Positions 1 through 9,061 of a DNA stretch of 64,000 nt are shown piece by piece. The number at the start of each line of letters is the position of its first letter. Positions within the stretch are counted from its first letter, which is position 1. This stretch comes from Actinomadura physcomitrii. Its GTDB lineage: Bacteria > Actinomycetota > Actinomycetes > Streptosporangiales > Streptosporangiaceae. The notes beneath the pieces are model-generated. The model ran no database searches, was not told the origin of the DNA, and saw nothing but the letters and a program-made list of their open reading frames with translations. A program made the translations under genes and the position numbers. Location of the stretch: assembly GCF_008923205.2 (NCBI RefSeq), contig NZ_WBMS02000007.1, positions 1-64,000 on the forward strand, read 5' to 3'.

Positions 1-70
1 GTGGGTTGTGAGAGATCACCCGTCCTACCAGGGCTTCTTCACGTTCCAGGGCCCGCCGCACCGTCCGCGA

Positions 71-1643
71 TCATGCTGTGATCATTCGTCGCGCGGCTGC
101 TGGTGAAAAACGTTCACTGGAAGTGCCGTTCGCCGGATTGACGGCGAGTTGCGCCGTCCCTTGCGGATCGGTGGCAAGGAAGGTCACCCCGTCGCCGCTC
201 CTCATGGCGACGGTCTGCTCGTTGTGGCTGTAATAACGGACGGCCTTGGCGGTCGAGGCTCCCTTGTCCAGCCGCACCTCCATGCCGGGCAGGTAGAGGG
301 TCGTGCCCCCGGGATCGCGGCGCAGCAACCTGTCACCGTCGGCGGTGTAGGCGTAGGACGTGTCGCCCTTGCCGGAGTCGGCGACCTTGACGAGCCGCCC
401 TTCGACGTTCCAGGTCAAGTGCTGGGTCGTGGTCCCGATCTTTCGGGTGACGGTGTTGCCGGTGGCGTCGTACCCGTAGGTCTCGGTGTGGGGGCTCGCT
501 CCCGTCTGTGTGACGTCGGCGAGTTCGTGCCCCTCGTACGCCGGATCGACGCCGTCGCCGTTGGCGTACCGATAGGTCCGGTTGGACAGGACCTGGTCCC
601 CCGACCCGTAGGAGGTCTCAGTCTTGCGGTCGCCGGTCTCGTCGTAGCCGTAGCTCACCCGGTACGGGGCGGGCCCGCCGAGGGTGGCGCCGGCGGCGGT
701 TCCGGCGCACGCGGCCGTGCCGCCGTCCGAGACGTTCTGGGTCCAGGCGTCGGTGAGACGCTGCAGATCGTCGTATTTGAAGCACTGGTTGTCGACGCCC
801 TGGCGGGAGGTATCGACGATCTGGCTGATGTTCCCGGCGTCCTGGTAGCTGTAGACCGCGCTGCGGTCGACTCCGGACTGGCCGTCGTGGACGACCGTGG
901 CGCTCTTGAGCCGCTGCGTCCCGAGCTCATAGGTGTAGCTGAGGCTGGTCTTGCGGTCACCGGCGCCGGTGGCCAGTTGCAGGCCGATGAGTTTGCCGGT
1001 CTTGCCGTAGTCGGTTCCGACAACGTACGACGACAGCTGGCTCGCCATCCTTGTAGAACGGCCGAAGTCGTCGTAGGTGAACGTCATGCTCTCGCCGGGC
1101 AGGTCGCCAGCTGCGGGGATCCCCTGGGTCTTGAGGCTCCCGTCGGGGTTGTAGGTGCTGGTAAAGGTGTAGCCGTTGGTGGCGGCGAGCTGGGCGTCGC
1201 CCGCCGGGAGCCCAGAGAGCTTGACTGTCGTGCTGGTCGGCCGGTCGAGCGGATCGTAGTAATTGATCTTGCTGGTGTAGGTGGCGGCCCCGTCATAGCG
1301 GGTGGCGGACGTAAGCTGCCCCTTGCGGACGGTGTCGTACACCCATTCCGCGAGCATCGTCCCCGTGGGCGAGCCGGCATGCTCCTCTGTCTTGCGGCCG
1401 AGCCGTCGTAGACGAACGCCGCCTTCTCGCCCGCCGCGTTCTCGGTCACGGTGAGTCGGTCAAGGTCGTCGTAGGTGTACCGGCTGGTCCCTTGTCGGGG
1501 TCGCTCTCGACAGTCTTGCGGCCGCGGATGTCGTAGCCGTAGGTCCAGGTGTGCCGCTCCCCAGGCCGGGTCGTACTCCTCGCTGGTGGTCTGGGCGCTG
1601 TTCGCGTCCCCGGGCCTGGCCGGCGGGCTGGTGCGAGGTGCAC
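71..1643 (-). pseudogene. RHS/YD-repeat protein remnant, frameshifted and truncated
   Basis: The leftward reading frames encode many YD-type repeats (TYGYD, FTYDDFGR, YSYQDAGN, YGYDETGDR, YGYDATGNT), typical of RHS/polymorphic-toxin wall proteins. The repeat reading is broken at three places where one base restores the frame: near 1401-1404 (FVYDG to GRKTEEHAG), near 1490 (DPDKG to SRYTYDD) and near 1562 (YDPA to GERHTWTYGYD). The C-terminal side stops at SSERF followed by unrelated residues, so the usual RHS core end and toxin tip are missing. The 5' end is not recognisable beyond about 1650. It is therefore a decayed fragment. The single-base breaks could be assembly errors, but the missing ends argue for a real pseudogene. 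Confidence 0.8.
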
Positions 1644-2005
1644 TGGGGCGCCGGTGGCTCGTGCCAGGTTGCCGTGGACGTGACGAGGGAGTCAGGTGCC
1701 GCCTGGGGGGCGGTGGCCAACGAGCGACTTCGAGCGCGGTCGACGGGGCGGGGCCTCGTCGTCACCGAGGGGTGGCGCGGTAGCGGGTCACGCTTGCGCT
1801 GTGCATGTGGCGCGCTCCGGGTCGGCTGCGCTGAGCGGCGAAGGATCGGCAGGGCGCCGGAAGCGGTGTTACGCAGGAGCACGCCACTGGGGCATCCGTG
1901 CGCAAGGACCGTAGGTCTGCCTGCCAGCCTGGGTGGTGTCCCTTTGCTTGGGTGCGACGACGGCTCACAGCGGTGGCTTCGGATCGCTTCGGCGCCGCGA
2001 ACAGG
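1644..2005. other. No recognisable gene
   Basis: This stretch lies between the RHS remnant and the acyl-CoA ligase gene that ends at 2006. Open frames exist on both strands but look like chance high-GC frames with low-complexity Arg/Pro/Gly translations. It may hold the degraded upstream part of the RHS gene. I see no RNA gene, repeat or clear hairpin. Confidence 0.5.
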
Positions 2006-3577
2006 CTACCCGTTGAGCGAGGCTCTCAGCTCGGTCTTACGGACCTTCCCGGCCGCGGTGCGCGGCAAGGTGTCGACGAGGATAAGGCGTTCCGGGGTCT
2101 TTTGCCGGGCCGCTCCTGCAGCCGCGAAATGCTCACGCACGGTGTCCAGGTCGAGGGAGGCACCAGGATGCAGTACGGCGAACGCGCAAACGCGTTCGCC
2201 GTAGCGCTCGTCGGGCTCGGCGACGGCGACGGCCTCGGCGACGGCGGGGTGTGCGGCGAGCAGGTCCTCAACCTCTTTCGATGAGATCTTCTCTCCACCC
2301 CGGACGATGATGTCCTTCAACCGGTCGGTGACCGTCAGATACCCGTCCTCGTCGATCCGCCCGACATCCCCTGTGCGGAGCCAACCGTCCTGCGTGAACG
2401 TGGTCGCGTTCAAAGCATCGTCGCGGTAACCCGGAAACAGTTCGGGACCACGAGAGAGGATCTCGCCGTCCTGACCGAGCGGCACGTCACGACCTTGGGC
2501 GTCCACGATGCGGATCTCGTTGCCGGGCATCGGTCGTCCATCGGTGTGCGCGCGTTTGATAAGCGGGTCGTCCGGAGTGCCGGAGCTGATCGTGGGGTGC
2601 TCGCTGGATCCGTACGAACGGTAGGCCGCGACGCCTGCGCGTTGAGCGCGTTCGACCAGCACGGGCGGAACGCTGGCCGCGCCAACGAGGTAGTCGCGCA
2701 AGGTGCCGGTGCCGAGTCCGGTGTGGTCCGCCGCGTCGAGCAGCGCCGCCAAGTGGAACGGGACACCTGCCGAAGAGGTGACGCCGTGGCGATGGATGAG
2801 ATCCAGCGCGACCTCGGCGTTCCAGCGCTCCATGAAGACGGTCGACAGTCCATGGATCAATGCGCGAAGGACGACGTTCAGGCCGGCGACATGGCCGGGC
2901 GGGAATGCGTCCAGGTAGACGACACCGTCCGCGTTGCGGCGGACACCGGGGAGCGTGGCCATCTCCGCCATGAGCGTCCGGTGCGTGTGCTGAACGCCCT
3001 TCGGCTCGGTGGTGGTACCGGACGTGTAGACCAGCACGGCCACCTCTTCCGACGGTGCGGGAGCCCGGATCGGCAAAGGTTCGCTGAGCTCGAGTTCCGT
3101 CCAATCGGTCGCACCTCGCGGCACCGGAACGTCGCTGCCCTCACGGATCGCGATGACAGCGCAGAGATCAGGAAGGCCACCCCGGATGGCCTGTATTTCC
3201 GCTGCCATCCCGCAGAAGGCGATCAGCGCCGTTGCACCGGACTGACGCAGGACGAAGGAGACCTCCCGGAGCTTGTAGATCGGCACGATGGGCAGCGCGA
3301 CCGCACCGCACAGCAGCACGGCGGCGTGGACGATCGCGTTCTCGACCCGGTTCGTCAACTGGAAGGCGACGACATCTCCAGGCCGGACACCGAGCCCGGC
3401 AAGCCCGGCGGCGACCCGACCGGCCCGTTCGAGAATTTCCGGAGACGTGGTCTCGGTCGTCCCCGATTCACCGTGAAAGACCAGATCAGCGGGGCGCCGA
3501 GCAGCGCCTTCCCGCAAGGCGGCCGCCAGGTCGGCAGGGGCACTCGCCTGGACCTCGGCCGTGTACTCGACCGTCAT
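2006..3577 (-). CDS. Acyl-CoA ligase (FadD-like, class I adenylate-forming)
   Basis: This 523-residue protein should activate a carboxylic acid to an acyl-AMP and then to its CoA thioester in the cytosol. The ATP-binding loop YTSGTTTEPKG lies at residues 184-194. Further on are YGSSEHPTIS (A5-type region), LRTGDVGRIDEDGYL with DRLKDIIVRGGEKIS (A7/A8 hinge) and PRTAAGKVRK near the C-terminus with the catalytic Lys. Length is normal for the family. Its start overlaps the end of the 88-codon frame upstream (ATGA), so the two are translationally coupled. The acid substrate cannot be read from the sequence. The P450-SDR-ALDH operon next door suggests it activates the acid made there (inference). 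Confidence 0.9.
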   Translation of the reverse strand: MTVEYTAEVQASAPADLAAALREGAARRPADLVFHGESGTTETTSPEILERAGRVAAGLAGLGVRPGDVVAFQLTNRVENAIVHAAVLLCGAVALPIVPIYKLREVSFVLRQSGATALIAFCGMAAEIQAIRGGLPDLCAVIAIREGSDVPVPRGATDWTELELSEPLPIRAPAPSEEVAVLVYTSGTTTEPKGVQHTHRTLMAEMATLPGVRRNADGVVYLDAFPPGHVAGLNVVLRALIHGLSTVFMERWNAEVALDLIHRHGVTSSAGVPFHLAALLDAADHTGLGTGTLRDYLVGAASVPPVLVERAQRAGVAAYRSYGSSEHPTISSGTPDDPLIKRAHTDGRPMPGNEIRIVDAQGRDVPLGQDGEILSRGPELFPGYRDDALNATTFTQDGWLRTGDVGRIDEDGYLTVTDRLKDIIVRGGEKISSKEVEDLLAAHPAVAEAVAVAEPDERYGERVCAFAVLHPGASLDLDTVREHFAAAGAARQKTPERLILVDTLPRTAAGKVRKTELRASLNG

Positions 3578-3840
3578 TCCACATCGCCCTTCAAGCTGTC
3601 GACGGGCGTCCCGCGCCGGGCGGAGATCGTGTCACCCCAGGACGCGAGGCGATGCCAGAGCTCCCGCCGGCGCCCCGCAAAGTTGTGGTAGTACCGCTTG
3701 TCGTACGTGCCGAAGGCCAGGCACAGGATCGCACCCTTCACCTCGGCGTCCTCCGGCGCGAGGATCCAGGCCGTCTGGCTCAGCGGCTCTCCTGTCCCGA
3801 TCTTCTCGGTGACGTCGAAACACTGGTCCAACGGTCGCAC
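3574..3840 (-). pseudogene. Alpha/beta-hydrolase remnant with internal deletion
   Basis: An intact 88-codon frame. The first half (WILAPEDAEVKGAILCLAFG then TYDKRYYH) resembles the N-terminal strand and oxyanion region of alpha/beta hydrolases. The second half (HNFAGRRRELWHRLASW) resembles the C-terminal catalytic-His helix region of the same family. The nucleophile elbow (GxSxG), cap and acid residue are absent, so about 200 residues appear to have been lost in frame. It is unlikely to be an active hydrolase. It is retained as the first cistron before the ligase and overlaps it by four bases, perhaps only for translational coupling. A genuine small protein cannot be excluded. Confidence 0.5.
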
Positions 3841-3861
3841 AGCGGCCCTCCCCGCTCGAAT

Positions 3862-3891
3862 ACCCTACACAGCAGGTTATCTAAGTCAACC
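3862..3891 (-). promoter_or_regulatory. Promoter with operator-like palindrome upstream of the hydrolase remnant and ligase
   Basis: On the minus strand TTGACT (3889-3884) is followed after 16 bases by TAGGGT (3867-3862), a fair -35/-10 pair in the gap after the P450 gene. The palindrome-like GGTTATCTAAGTCAACC (3875-3891) covers the -35 and spacer. It matches 14 of 17 positions of the site at 7465-7481, so repressor binding here would block the promoter. Confidence 0.55.
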
Positions 3892-3918
3892 TTGTACTAC
3901 GGCTCGACGGTTCTGGAC

Positions 3919-5127
3919 TCACCCCACGCCTTCACGCTTCCCGAAGCCGGATAGCCGGAGTTCCATAAGGCCATGCACGTTTGACCAGTACGCCTTCGGC
4001 ATCGCACCCTGCACCAGGCGGTACTCGGGTATGGCCTCGTGCCATCCGCGGAGCGCGATGTTCATTTCGATCCGGGCCAGATGCGAGCCGAGGCACCGAT
4101 GTGGTCCGCCGCCGAACGCCAGGTGGGGAGTGGTACGGCCCCGCTGCAGGTCCACGTGGTCAGCGCCCGCGACCAGCGCGTGGTCGCGGTTCCCTGCGAC
4201 CAGCGGGAAGAGGACGAGGTCACCGGCCTTGAGCCGGTGGCCGTCGATCTCCATGTCGTGGACGACCTTCCTGCCGATCTCGGGCACCGCGTAGAAGCGC
4301 AGCATCTCCTCGACGATCTCGTCCATGGAACCGCCCGCCGCCGCGACCGCTGCGACGTGCGCACGGTCCGCGTCATGGGTCGCGAGGTGGTACATCGCGA
4401 ACGACAAACTCATCGCGACCGTGTCGAGGCCTGCGAGGAACAGGAGGAGGCAGCAGTTGACCAGGTCGTCGTCCGGGATCGGGTCGCCGTCCCACTCCCA
4501 CTCCATCATCTGGGAGAGCAGATCATCGCCGGGTGCGCCGCCGTCGCGCAGGCGCGCGATCGTGGCCTGGAAGTAGCCGACCACGGACAGGATCCCCGCG
4601 ACCTGACGGTCGGCGTCGAAGGTGCCGTCCGCGGAGGGCGCCAGCGCGAGCTTCTCCCATTCCAGGAATCTCGGGAGCTCGTCGACCGGGAGGCCCATCA
4701 TCTCGAGGAAGACCACGGTCGGGAACTGGAGTGCGAACTCGGAGACGTAGTCGCACTCCCCCTTCTTCCTGATCTCCGCCACGAGTTCCCTGGTCCGCTG
4801 CTCGAGCCGTGGCCGGAGCAGCGCCATCTGGCGCGGTGAGAAATACCGCGCCAGAAGGCGGCGCCACCGCGTGTGCTCCGGCGGATCGAGCTGGATGGGA
4901 ATCATCCTGAACGGTGGATCCGGGTTAAGCGGGTTGATGACCTCGCTGGAGAAGGCGGACGGGTTCTGCAGGCACTCGCGCGTCAGGTCGTGGCCGAGCA
5001 CCATCCAGTAGTCACGCTCGGGCTCCTCGACCTTGACGATCCGGTGCTCCCTTCGGAGATCGTCGAACCGGCGGCCGGCATCTTCGACCGGCCCTGTTCC
5101 GACCATCCGGTGATCTGTGAGCGCCAT
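3919..5127 (-). CDS. Cytochrome P450
   Basis: A soluble bacterial class I P450 of 402 residues from the chosen ATG at 5127. An in-frame start further upstream lies inside the preceding gene. Signature elements are the I-helix AGLDT (232-236), the K-helix EMLR (274-277) and the heme loop AFGGGPHRCLG with the thiolate Cys345. It needs ferredoxin and ferredoxin reductase partners, which are not in this window. Downstream of ALDH and a mycofactocin-type SDR in the same direction (14-base gap to the SDR), it fits a terminal or omega hydroxylase supplying an alcohol to the SDR. Family number and substrate are not assignable by eye. Confidence 0.92.
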   Translation of the reverse strand: MALTDHRMVGTGPVEDAGRRFDDLRREHRIVKVEEPERDYWMVLGHDLTRECLQNPSAFSSEVINPLNPDPPFRMIPIQLDPPEHTRWRRLLARYFSPRQMALLRPRLEQRTRELVAEIRKKGECDYVSEFALQFPTVVFLEMMGLPVDELPRFLEWEKLALAPSADGTFDADRQVAGILSVVGYFQATIARLRDGGAPGDDLLSQMMEWEWDGDPIPDDDLVNCCLLLFLAGLDTVAMSLSFAMYHLATHDADRAHVAAVAAAGGSMDEIVEEMLRFYAVPEIGRKVVHDMEIDGHRLKAGDLVLFPLVAGNRDHALVAGADHVDLQRGRTTPHLAFGGGPHRCLGSHLARIEMNIALRGWHEAIPEYRLVQGAMPKAYWSNVHGLMELRLSGFGKREGVG

Positions 5128-5141
5128 GTCCGTCCGATCTC

Positions 5142-5960
5142 TCAGCGCACCGAGAAGCCGGCGTCGAGCGCCCACTGGGTGCCGGTGATGAAGGCCGCCT
5201 CGTCGCTCACGAGATAGGCCACCGCGTTGGCGATGTCCTCCGGCTGGAGGATCTGGATGGGCAGCAGGTTCTGCATGGCCGCGATGTTGGTGTTCGGGTC
5301 GGCGGCCATCTTCATCATCGCCTCGTTCGTGGTCATGCCCGAGACCACGCCGGTCGGGTGAATGGTGTTGACCCGGATCGAGTGCTCGGCATACTGCTGG
5401 GCGAGCACCTGCATGTAGCCGACCAGGCCGCGCTTGGCCGCGGTATAGGCCTGCGCTGAGGGCAGGTCGCTGCCGGTGCCCTTGAGCCCCGCGCTGGAGC
5501 TGACCAGGACGATCGATCCTCCGTTGCCTCCCTCAATGAGCTTCCCGATCGAAGCCTGCACGGTGTTGAACGCGCCGGTGAGGATGACGTCGAGTGTGTC
5601 CTGCCATTCCTGGGCAGGGTCCTGGGGGGTGCCGTAACGGATCATTCCCGCGTTGGCGATGACGATGTCGATGCGACCGAGCTGGGCGTAGCCGTCATCG
5701 AAGACCCGCTTCACCGCCGCAGGGTTGCGGACGTCGGCCTTGCCGGTGACCATCCTCCGCCCTTCCTTCGCGACCAGGGCGGCGGTCTCCTCAAGTTCCT
5801 CCCAGGTGGCACAGGAGTAGTCGAAGCTGGCGATGTCCTCGCATATGTCGAGCCCGATGATGTCGGCGCCCTCTCGTGCGAGGCGCACGGCGTGCGCGCG
5901 CCCCTGACCGCGGGCGGCTCCGGTGATGAAGGCGACGCGGCCCTCGAGGCTTCCGGTCAT
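5142..5960 (-). CDS. Mycofactocin-type SDR family alcohol dehydrogenase
   Basis: A Rossmann-fold oxidoreductase of 272 residues. FITGAARGQGRAHAVRLA at the N-terminus gives the glycine-rich cofactor loop, followed by GADIIGLDIC, the NAG motif (ANAGM), and the catalytic Ser (VSSSAGL) with YTAAK. The GQGRAHAVRLA plus GLDIC signature and the insertion after the second strand are characteristic of mycofactocin-coupled SDRs. In these the NAD(H) is held tightly and electrons pass to mycofactocin. This suggests oxidation of an alcohol made by the adjacent P450. No mft biosynthesis genes are present in the window. The family call is from pattern recognition; a TIGR03971-type profile search would settle it. 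Confidence 0.85.
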   Translation of the reverse strand: MTGSLEGRVAFITGAARGQGRAHAVRLAREGADIIGLDICEDIASFDYSCATWEELEETAALVAKEGRRMVTGKADVRNPAAVKRVFDDGYAQLGRIDIVIANAGMIRYGTPQDPAQEWQDTLDVILTGAFNTVQASIGKLIEGGNGGSIVLVSSSAGLKGTGSDLPSAQAYTAAKRGLVGYMQVLAQQYAEHSIRVNTIHPTGVVSGMTTNEAMMKMAADPNTNIAAMQNLLPIQILQPEDIANAVAYLVSDEAAFITGTQWALDAGFSVR

Positions 5961-5989
5961 GATGGGTCTCCTGTCCTTCGAGGGCCTGG

Positions 5990-7441
5990 TCAGATGGCGA
6001 TGCCGACACTGCGGATACGGAGGAACTCCTCGATCCCCTGCCGGCCACCCTCCTTGCCCGCCCCCGACAGGCCGAAGCCGCCGAACGGGCGGCCCACCTG
6101 GAGGTTCACGGCGCCGTTGATGAGGGTCTCGCCGGCCTCGAGCTCGGCGGCGACGCGGATCGCACGCTTGAGGTCCCTGGTCTGGACGTACGACGAGAGG
6201 GCGTAGCGCGTGCCGTTGGCGAGCGCGATCGCCTCTTCCTCGGTCGAGAACTTGAAGATCGCGAGCACCGGGCCGAAGACCTCCGTCTGCGCAAGCTCGG
6301 AGGCCGGGTCGACGTCGGTGAACACCGTCGGCTGGATGAAGTAGCCGACCCGGTCGAGCCGGGCGCCACCGGTCACCAGGGTCGCCCCCTGCTCCTTGGC
6401 GCGCTCGATCATGCTGATGATCCGTTCAGCCGCGGCCTCGTTGACGACCGGGCCGGACATGATGCCGGGGTCGAACGGGTCGCCGATCGGGATGTTGCCG
6501 GCGATCAGTTTCACTTGATCGACGACCTGGTCGTAGACGTCCTCGTGAACGATCATCCGGGTGGCGAAGGCGCATCCCTGCCCCGACAGGGCGATCAGCG
6601 AGAATGTCGTGCCGAGGTGGCACGCGGCCTCGATGTCGGCGTCTTCGAAGACGATGTTGGCCGACTTGCCACCGAGTTCCAGCACCGCCGGCTTCATGTC
6701 GGGCGCGCAGGTCTCAAGGATCTTGGTGGCCGTGGCCGGACCGCCCGTGAAGCTGACCTTCTTCACCAGAGGATGGGCCACCAGCCGGGCACCGGCCTCC
6801 GCCGTACCGGGAAGGACGTTGATGACGCCCGGCGGGAAGCCCGCCTCCTCGACGAGGTCCATGAAGAGCTCGCCGCTGAACGGGGTCAGCTCCGACGGCT
6901 TGACGACCACCGCGTTGCCGGCTGCGACCGCCGGCGGGATCTTCATCGCGAGCGAGATCAGCGGCCCGTTCCAGGTGATGATGATCCCGACCACACCGTA
7001 CGGCTGGGCGAGGGTGTAGCCGAGCTCACCGTCCTGGACGGGGTTGCCGGTGACGTCTCCCTGGATCTTGTCGGCCCATCCGGCGTAGTAACGGGTCCAC
7101 TCGGCGGAGGTCGCGGGGAACGCCGAACCGATGGTGACGGGGGTGCCGTTGTCGAGCGCGCCGAGCCTGGCGAACTCCGCGCTGTTCGCCTCGATCAGGT
7201 CGGCCAGCTTCCTCAGCGGCTCCCGGCGCTGCGCCGGCGACATGCGCTTCCAGATCTGGAACGCCTCGTGCGCCTTGGAGACGGCGAGGTCCACCTCCTC
7301 TTCGCCGGCGAGCGGGATCCGGGCGTCCACCTGCTCGGTGACGGGGCTGATGTGCTCGTAGGTCCCCCCGGACCCCTTCTCGAGCTTCTCGCCGTTGATC
7401 CGGAGGTGGACCTTCGGCGGCATGCGGTCGACGTCGGACAT
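5990..7441 (-). CDS. Aldehyde dehydrogenase, NAD(P)-dependent
   Basis: ALDH-superfamily enzyme of 483 residues converting an aldehyde to the acid. Visible elements are the WNGPL segment, the VKPSELTP cofactor region, FTGGPATA, the general-base Glu in LELGGKS (about residue 258) and the nucleophile Cys in GQGCAFATR (about 292). Start chosen at 7441 because GAGGAG lies six bases upstream. A start at 7483 would place the operator palindrome (7464-7481) inside the coding region and lacks a ribosome-binding site. It is first in the ALDH-SDR-P450 operon. Together these would take a methyl or primary alcohol to a carboxylate (inference). Confidence 0.92.
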   Translation of the reverse strand: MSDVDRMPPKVHLRINGEKLEKGSGGTYEHISPVTEQVDARIPLAGEEEVDLAVSKAHEAFQIWKRMSPAQRREPLRKLADLIEANSAEFARLGALDNGTPVTIGSAFPATSAEWTRYYAGWADKIQGDVTGNPVQDGELGYTLAQPYGVVGIIITWNGPLISLAMKIPPAVAAGNAVVVKPSELTPFSGELFMDLVEEAGFPPGVINVLPGTAEAGARLVAHPLVKKVSFTGGPATATKILETCAPDMKPAVLELGGKSANIVFEDADIEAACHLGTTFSLIALSGQGCAFATRMIVHEDVYDQVVDQVKLIAGNIPIGDPFDPGIMSGPVVNEAAAERIISMIERAKEQGATLVTGGARLDRVGYFIQPTVFTDVDPASELAQTEVFGPVLAIFKFSTEEEAIALANGTRYALSSYVQTRDLKRAIRVAAELEAGETLINGAVNLQVGRPFGGFGLSGAGKEGGRQGIEEFLRIRSVGIAI

Positions 7442-7463
7442 GCGGCACTCCTCGAGACCGACC

Positions 7464-7481
7464 GGGTTAACTAAGTTACCC
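7464..7481. promoter_or_regulatory. Operator-like palindrome between ALDH and TetR genes
   Basis: GGGTTAACTAAGTTACCC is a near-perfect 18-base inverted repeat in the divergent interval, just upstream of the ALDH ribosome-binding site. Its core TAACTTAGTTA (minus strand) recurs exactly at 15142-15152 and approximately at 3875-3891 and 57490-57513. Its place next to a divergent TetR gene makes that repressor the prime candidate ligand. Confidence 0.7.
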
Positions 7482-7576
7482 AATCATCTGCGTCTGGGGG
7501 CGCTTGGTCAAGAGTTACGGACGAGATCGTCGGAAATTAGCCCCAGCACGTGACAGGGAGGGGAGGGCATGGTGTG

Positions 7577-8218
7577 ATGACCGCGATGTCCGGCATTCAT
7601 GAGCGGCACACCGGTGCCGCCGCGACGATTCGCAAACGTCCTGGCCGGCCGCGCGACCCCATTGCCGAACAGCGCATCCTCGACGCGGCGATCAACGAGT
7701 TCCTCGAACGCGGCGCGGCGCGCTTCACGATGGACGGCGTCGCCCGCCGCGCCGGGGTCGGAAAGTCCACCCTGTACCTGCGTTGGGCGGATCGCGATGC
7801 ACTCCTGGTAGAGAGCGTCCGAGCGCGTTCGAGGAGCATCGAGGCCGTGGACACCGGATCGCTCCGCGGCGATCTCATCCAGCTGACGACGAACCTTCTG
7901 CGCTTCCTACTGGAGCCGGTCGGCTACGCGACATTCCGGATCACGGTCGACGCCGTCGCGAACCCTGCTTACGAGAACGTCGCGAAGGAGCTCGCGCAGC
8001 GGCACCGCCATGCCGCGCGGCGGGTGTTCGAGCGCGCACGCGAACGTGGCGACGCCATCGACGAGGCCGCCGTCGACCCGGTCGTCGAATGTCTCTACGG
8101 CGCGGTGACGATGCAGGTCCTCAACCGCGGCCTTGGCAGGCCGTTCGCGAGCGACTCAGACCTCGCGACGCGCTGCACATCGACGGTCGACCTCGTCATG
8201 CGCTTGCTGGAGCCTTAG
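7577..8218 (+). CDS. TetR family transcriptional regulator
   Basis: 213 residues from ATG 7577, preceded by a strong GGGAGGG (7561-7567). The N-terminal helix-turn-helix reads RILDAAINEFLERGAARFTM followed by VARRAGVGKSTLYLRW, which is typical TetR. The C-terminal half is a variable ligand-binding domain. It is transcribed away from the ALDH-SDR-P450 operon with the palindrome at 7464-7481 between them, the classical arrangement for a local repressor. The inducer is probably an acyl-CoA or substrate of the island (inference). A GTG at 7550 is also in frame but has no ribosome-binding site. Confidence 0.88.
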   Translation: MTAMSGIHERHTGAAATIRKRPGRPRDPIAEQRILDAAINEFLERGAARFTMDGVARRAGVGKSTLYLRWADRDALLVESVRARSRSIEAVDTGSLRGDLIQLTTNLLRFLLEPVGYATFRITVDAVANPAYENVAKELAQRHRHAARRVFERARERGDAIDEAAVDPVVECLYGAVTMQVLNRGLGRPFASDSDLATRCTSTVDLVMRLLEP

Positions 8219-8257
8219 GCGGAGCGCCCCGCCCCGACGCGCCGCCCTGTTCTCCCG

Positions 8258-9061
8258 TCAGTGGTTGCCGTAGTCGGGGGCGCGCTTCTGCATGTAGGCG
8301 GTCATGGCCTCGGTCTGGTCGGCGGTCATCATCGTCAGGACCTGCTGCCGGTTCTCCAGCTCGACGGCCGCGTCGAACGAGGGGATCTCCAGCGACAGCC
8401 ACATCGCCTGCTTGGTCAGCGACAGCGACAGCGGCGGCATCGACAGCAGGTCGTCCACCGCCCTTTCCACACGTCCGGACAGCTCCTCGGGCGCGACGGC
8501 GTCGGCGAGCATGCCGATGCGCAGCGCCTCCTCGGCGTCGAAGCGCCGCGCGGTCATCATCAGCTCGTGCGCCCGCCCCGCGCCGACCAGCCGCGGCAGC
8601 ATCCACGACGTGCCGATGTCGCAGGCCGAGAACCCGACCCGCATGAACGACACCGCGAACACCGCCGACGTCGCGGCGATCCGCAGGTCCGACGCCAGAA
8701 CCAGCGCCAGCCCGCCGCCCGCCGCCGCGCCGTTCACCTCCGCGACCACCGGCTGCGGCAGCCGCCGGATCCGCTGCACCAGACCGGCGATGTGCCGCTG
8801 CGTCGCCAGGCCCCGCTGCACCGCGCCCGCACCTTCCGCACCCTCCGGGTCGCCGTAGCCGCCCAGGTCGAGGCCCGCGCAGAAGCCGCGGCCCGCGCCG
8901 GTCAGCACGACCACCCGGCAGGCCGGGTCCGCGCCCGCCTCGGCCAGCGCCGCGTGCAGGCCCTCGACCATCCCGACGGTCATCGCGTTCAACCGCTCGG
9001 GCCGGTTCATCTCAACACGGGTGACGCCCGACCGCGGCCGGGTCACCACGATCTCGCTCAA
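8258..9061 (-). CDS. Enoyl-CoA hydratase/isomerase family protein
   Basis: Crotonase-fold protein of 267 residues. RVEMNRPERLNAM is the entry signature, GFCAGLDL and NGAAAGGGLALVLASD supply the oxyanion-hole glycines, and SACDIGTSWMLPRL lies in the catalytic region. The canonical second Glu position carries Asp-Ile-Gly, a variant seen in many actinobacterial EchA proteins, so hydratase versus isomerase activity is uncertain. Its start overlaps the stop of the preceding ECH gene by four bases (ATGA). It is the last gene of the MarR-led leftward series. Confidence 0.88.
   Translation of the reverse strand: MSEIVVTRPRSGVTRVEMNRPERLNAMTVGMVEGLHAALAEAGADPACRVVVLTGAGRGFCAGLDLGGYGDPEGAEGAGAVQRGLATQRHIAGLVQRIRRLPQPVVAEVNGAAAGGGLALVLASDLRIAATSAVFAVSFMRVGFSACDIGTSWMLPRLVGAGRAHELMMTARRFDAEEALRIGMLADAVAPEELSGRVERAVDDLLSMPPLSLSLTKQAMWLSLEIPSFDAAVELENRQQVLTMMTADQTEAMTAYMQKRAPDYGNH

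Noticed and set aside
1..81. Possible tail of a rightward gene at the left edge
   Set aside because: Open frames run in from the edge, but fewer than 30 codons are visible and none resembles a known family.
149..1411. 420-codon rightward frame across the RHS remnant
   Set aside because: Val/Gly-rich translation with no motif; the leftward frames show unmistakable YD repeats.
8219..8257. Terminator between TetR and ECH genes
   Set aside because: Only a short GGCG/CGCC pairing is possible in this 39-base convergent gap; too weak to call.
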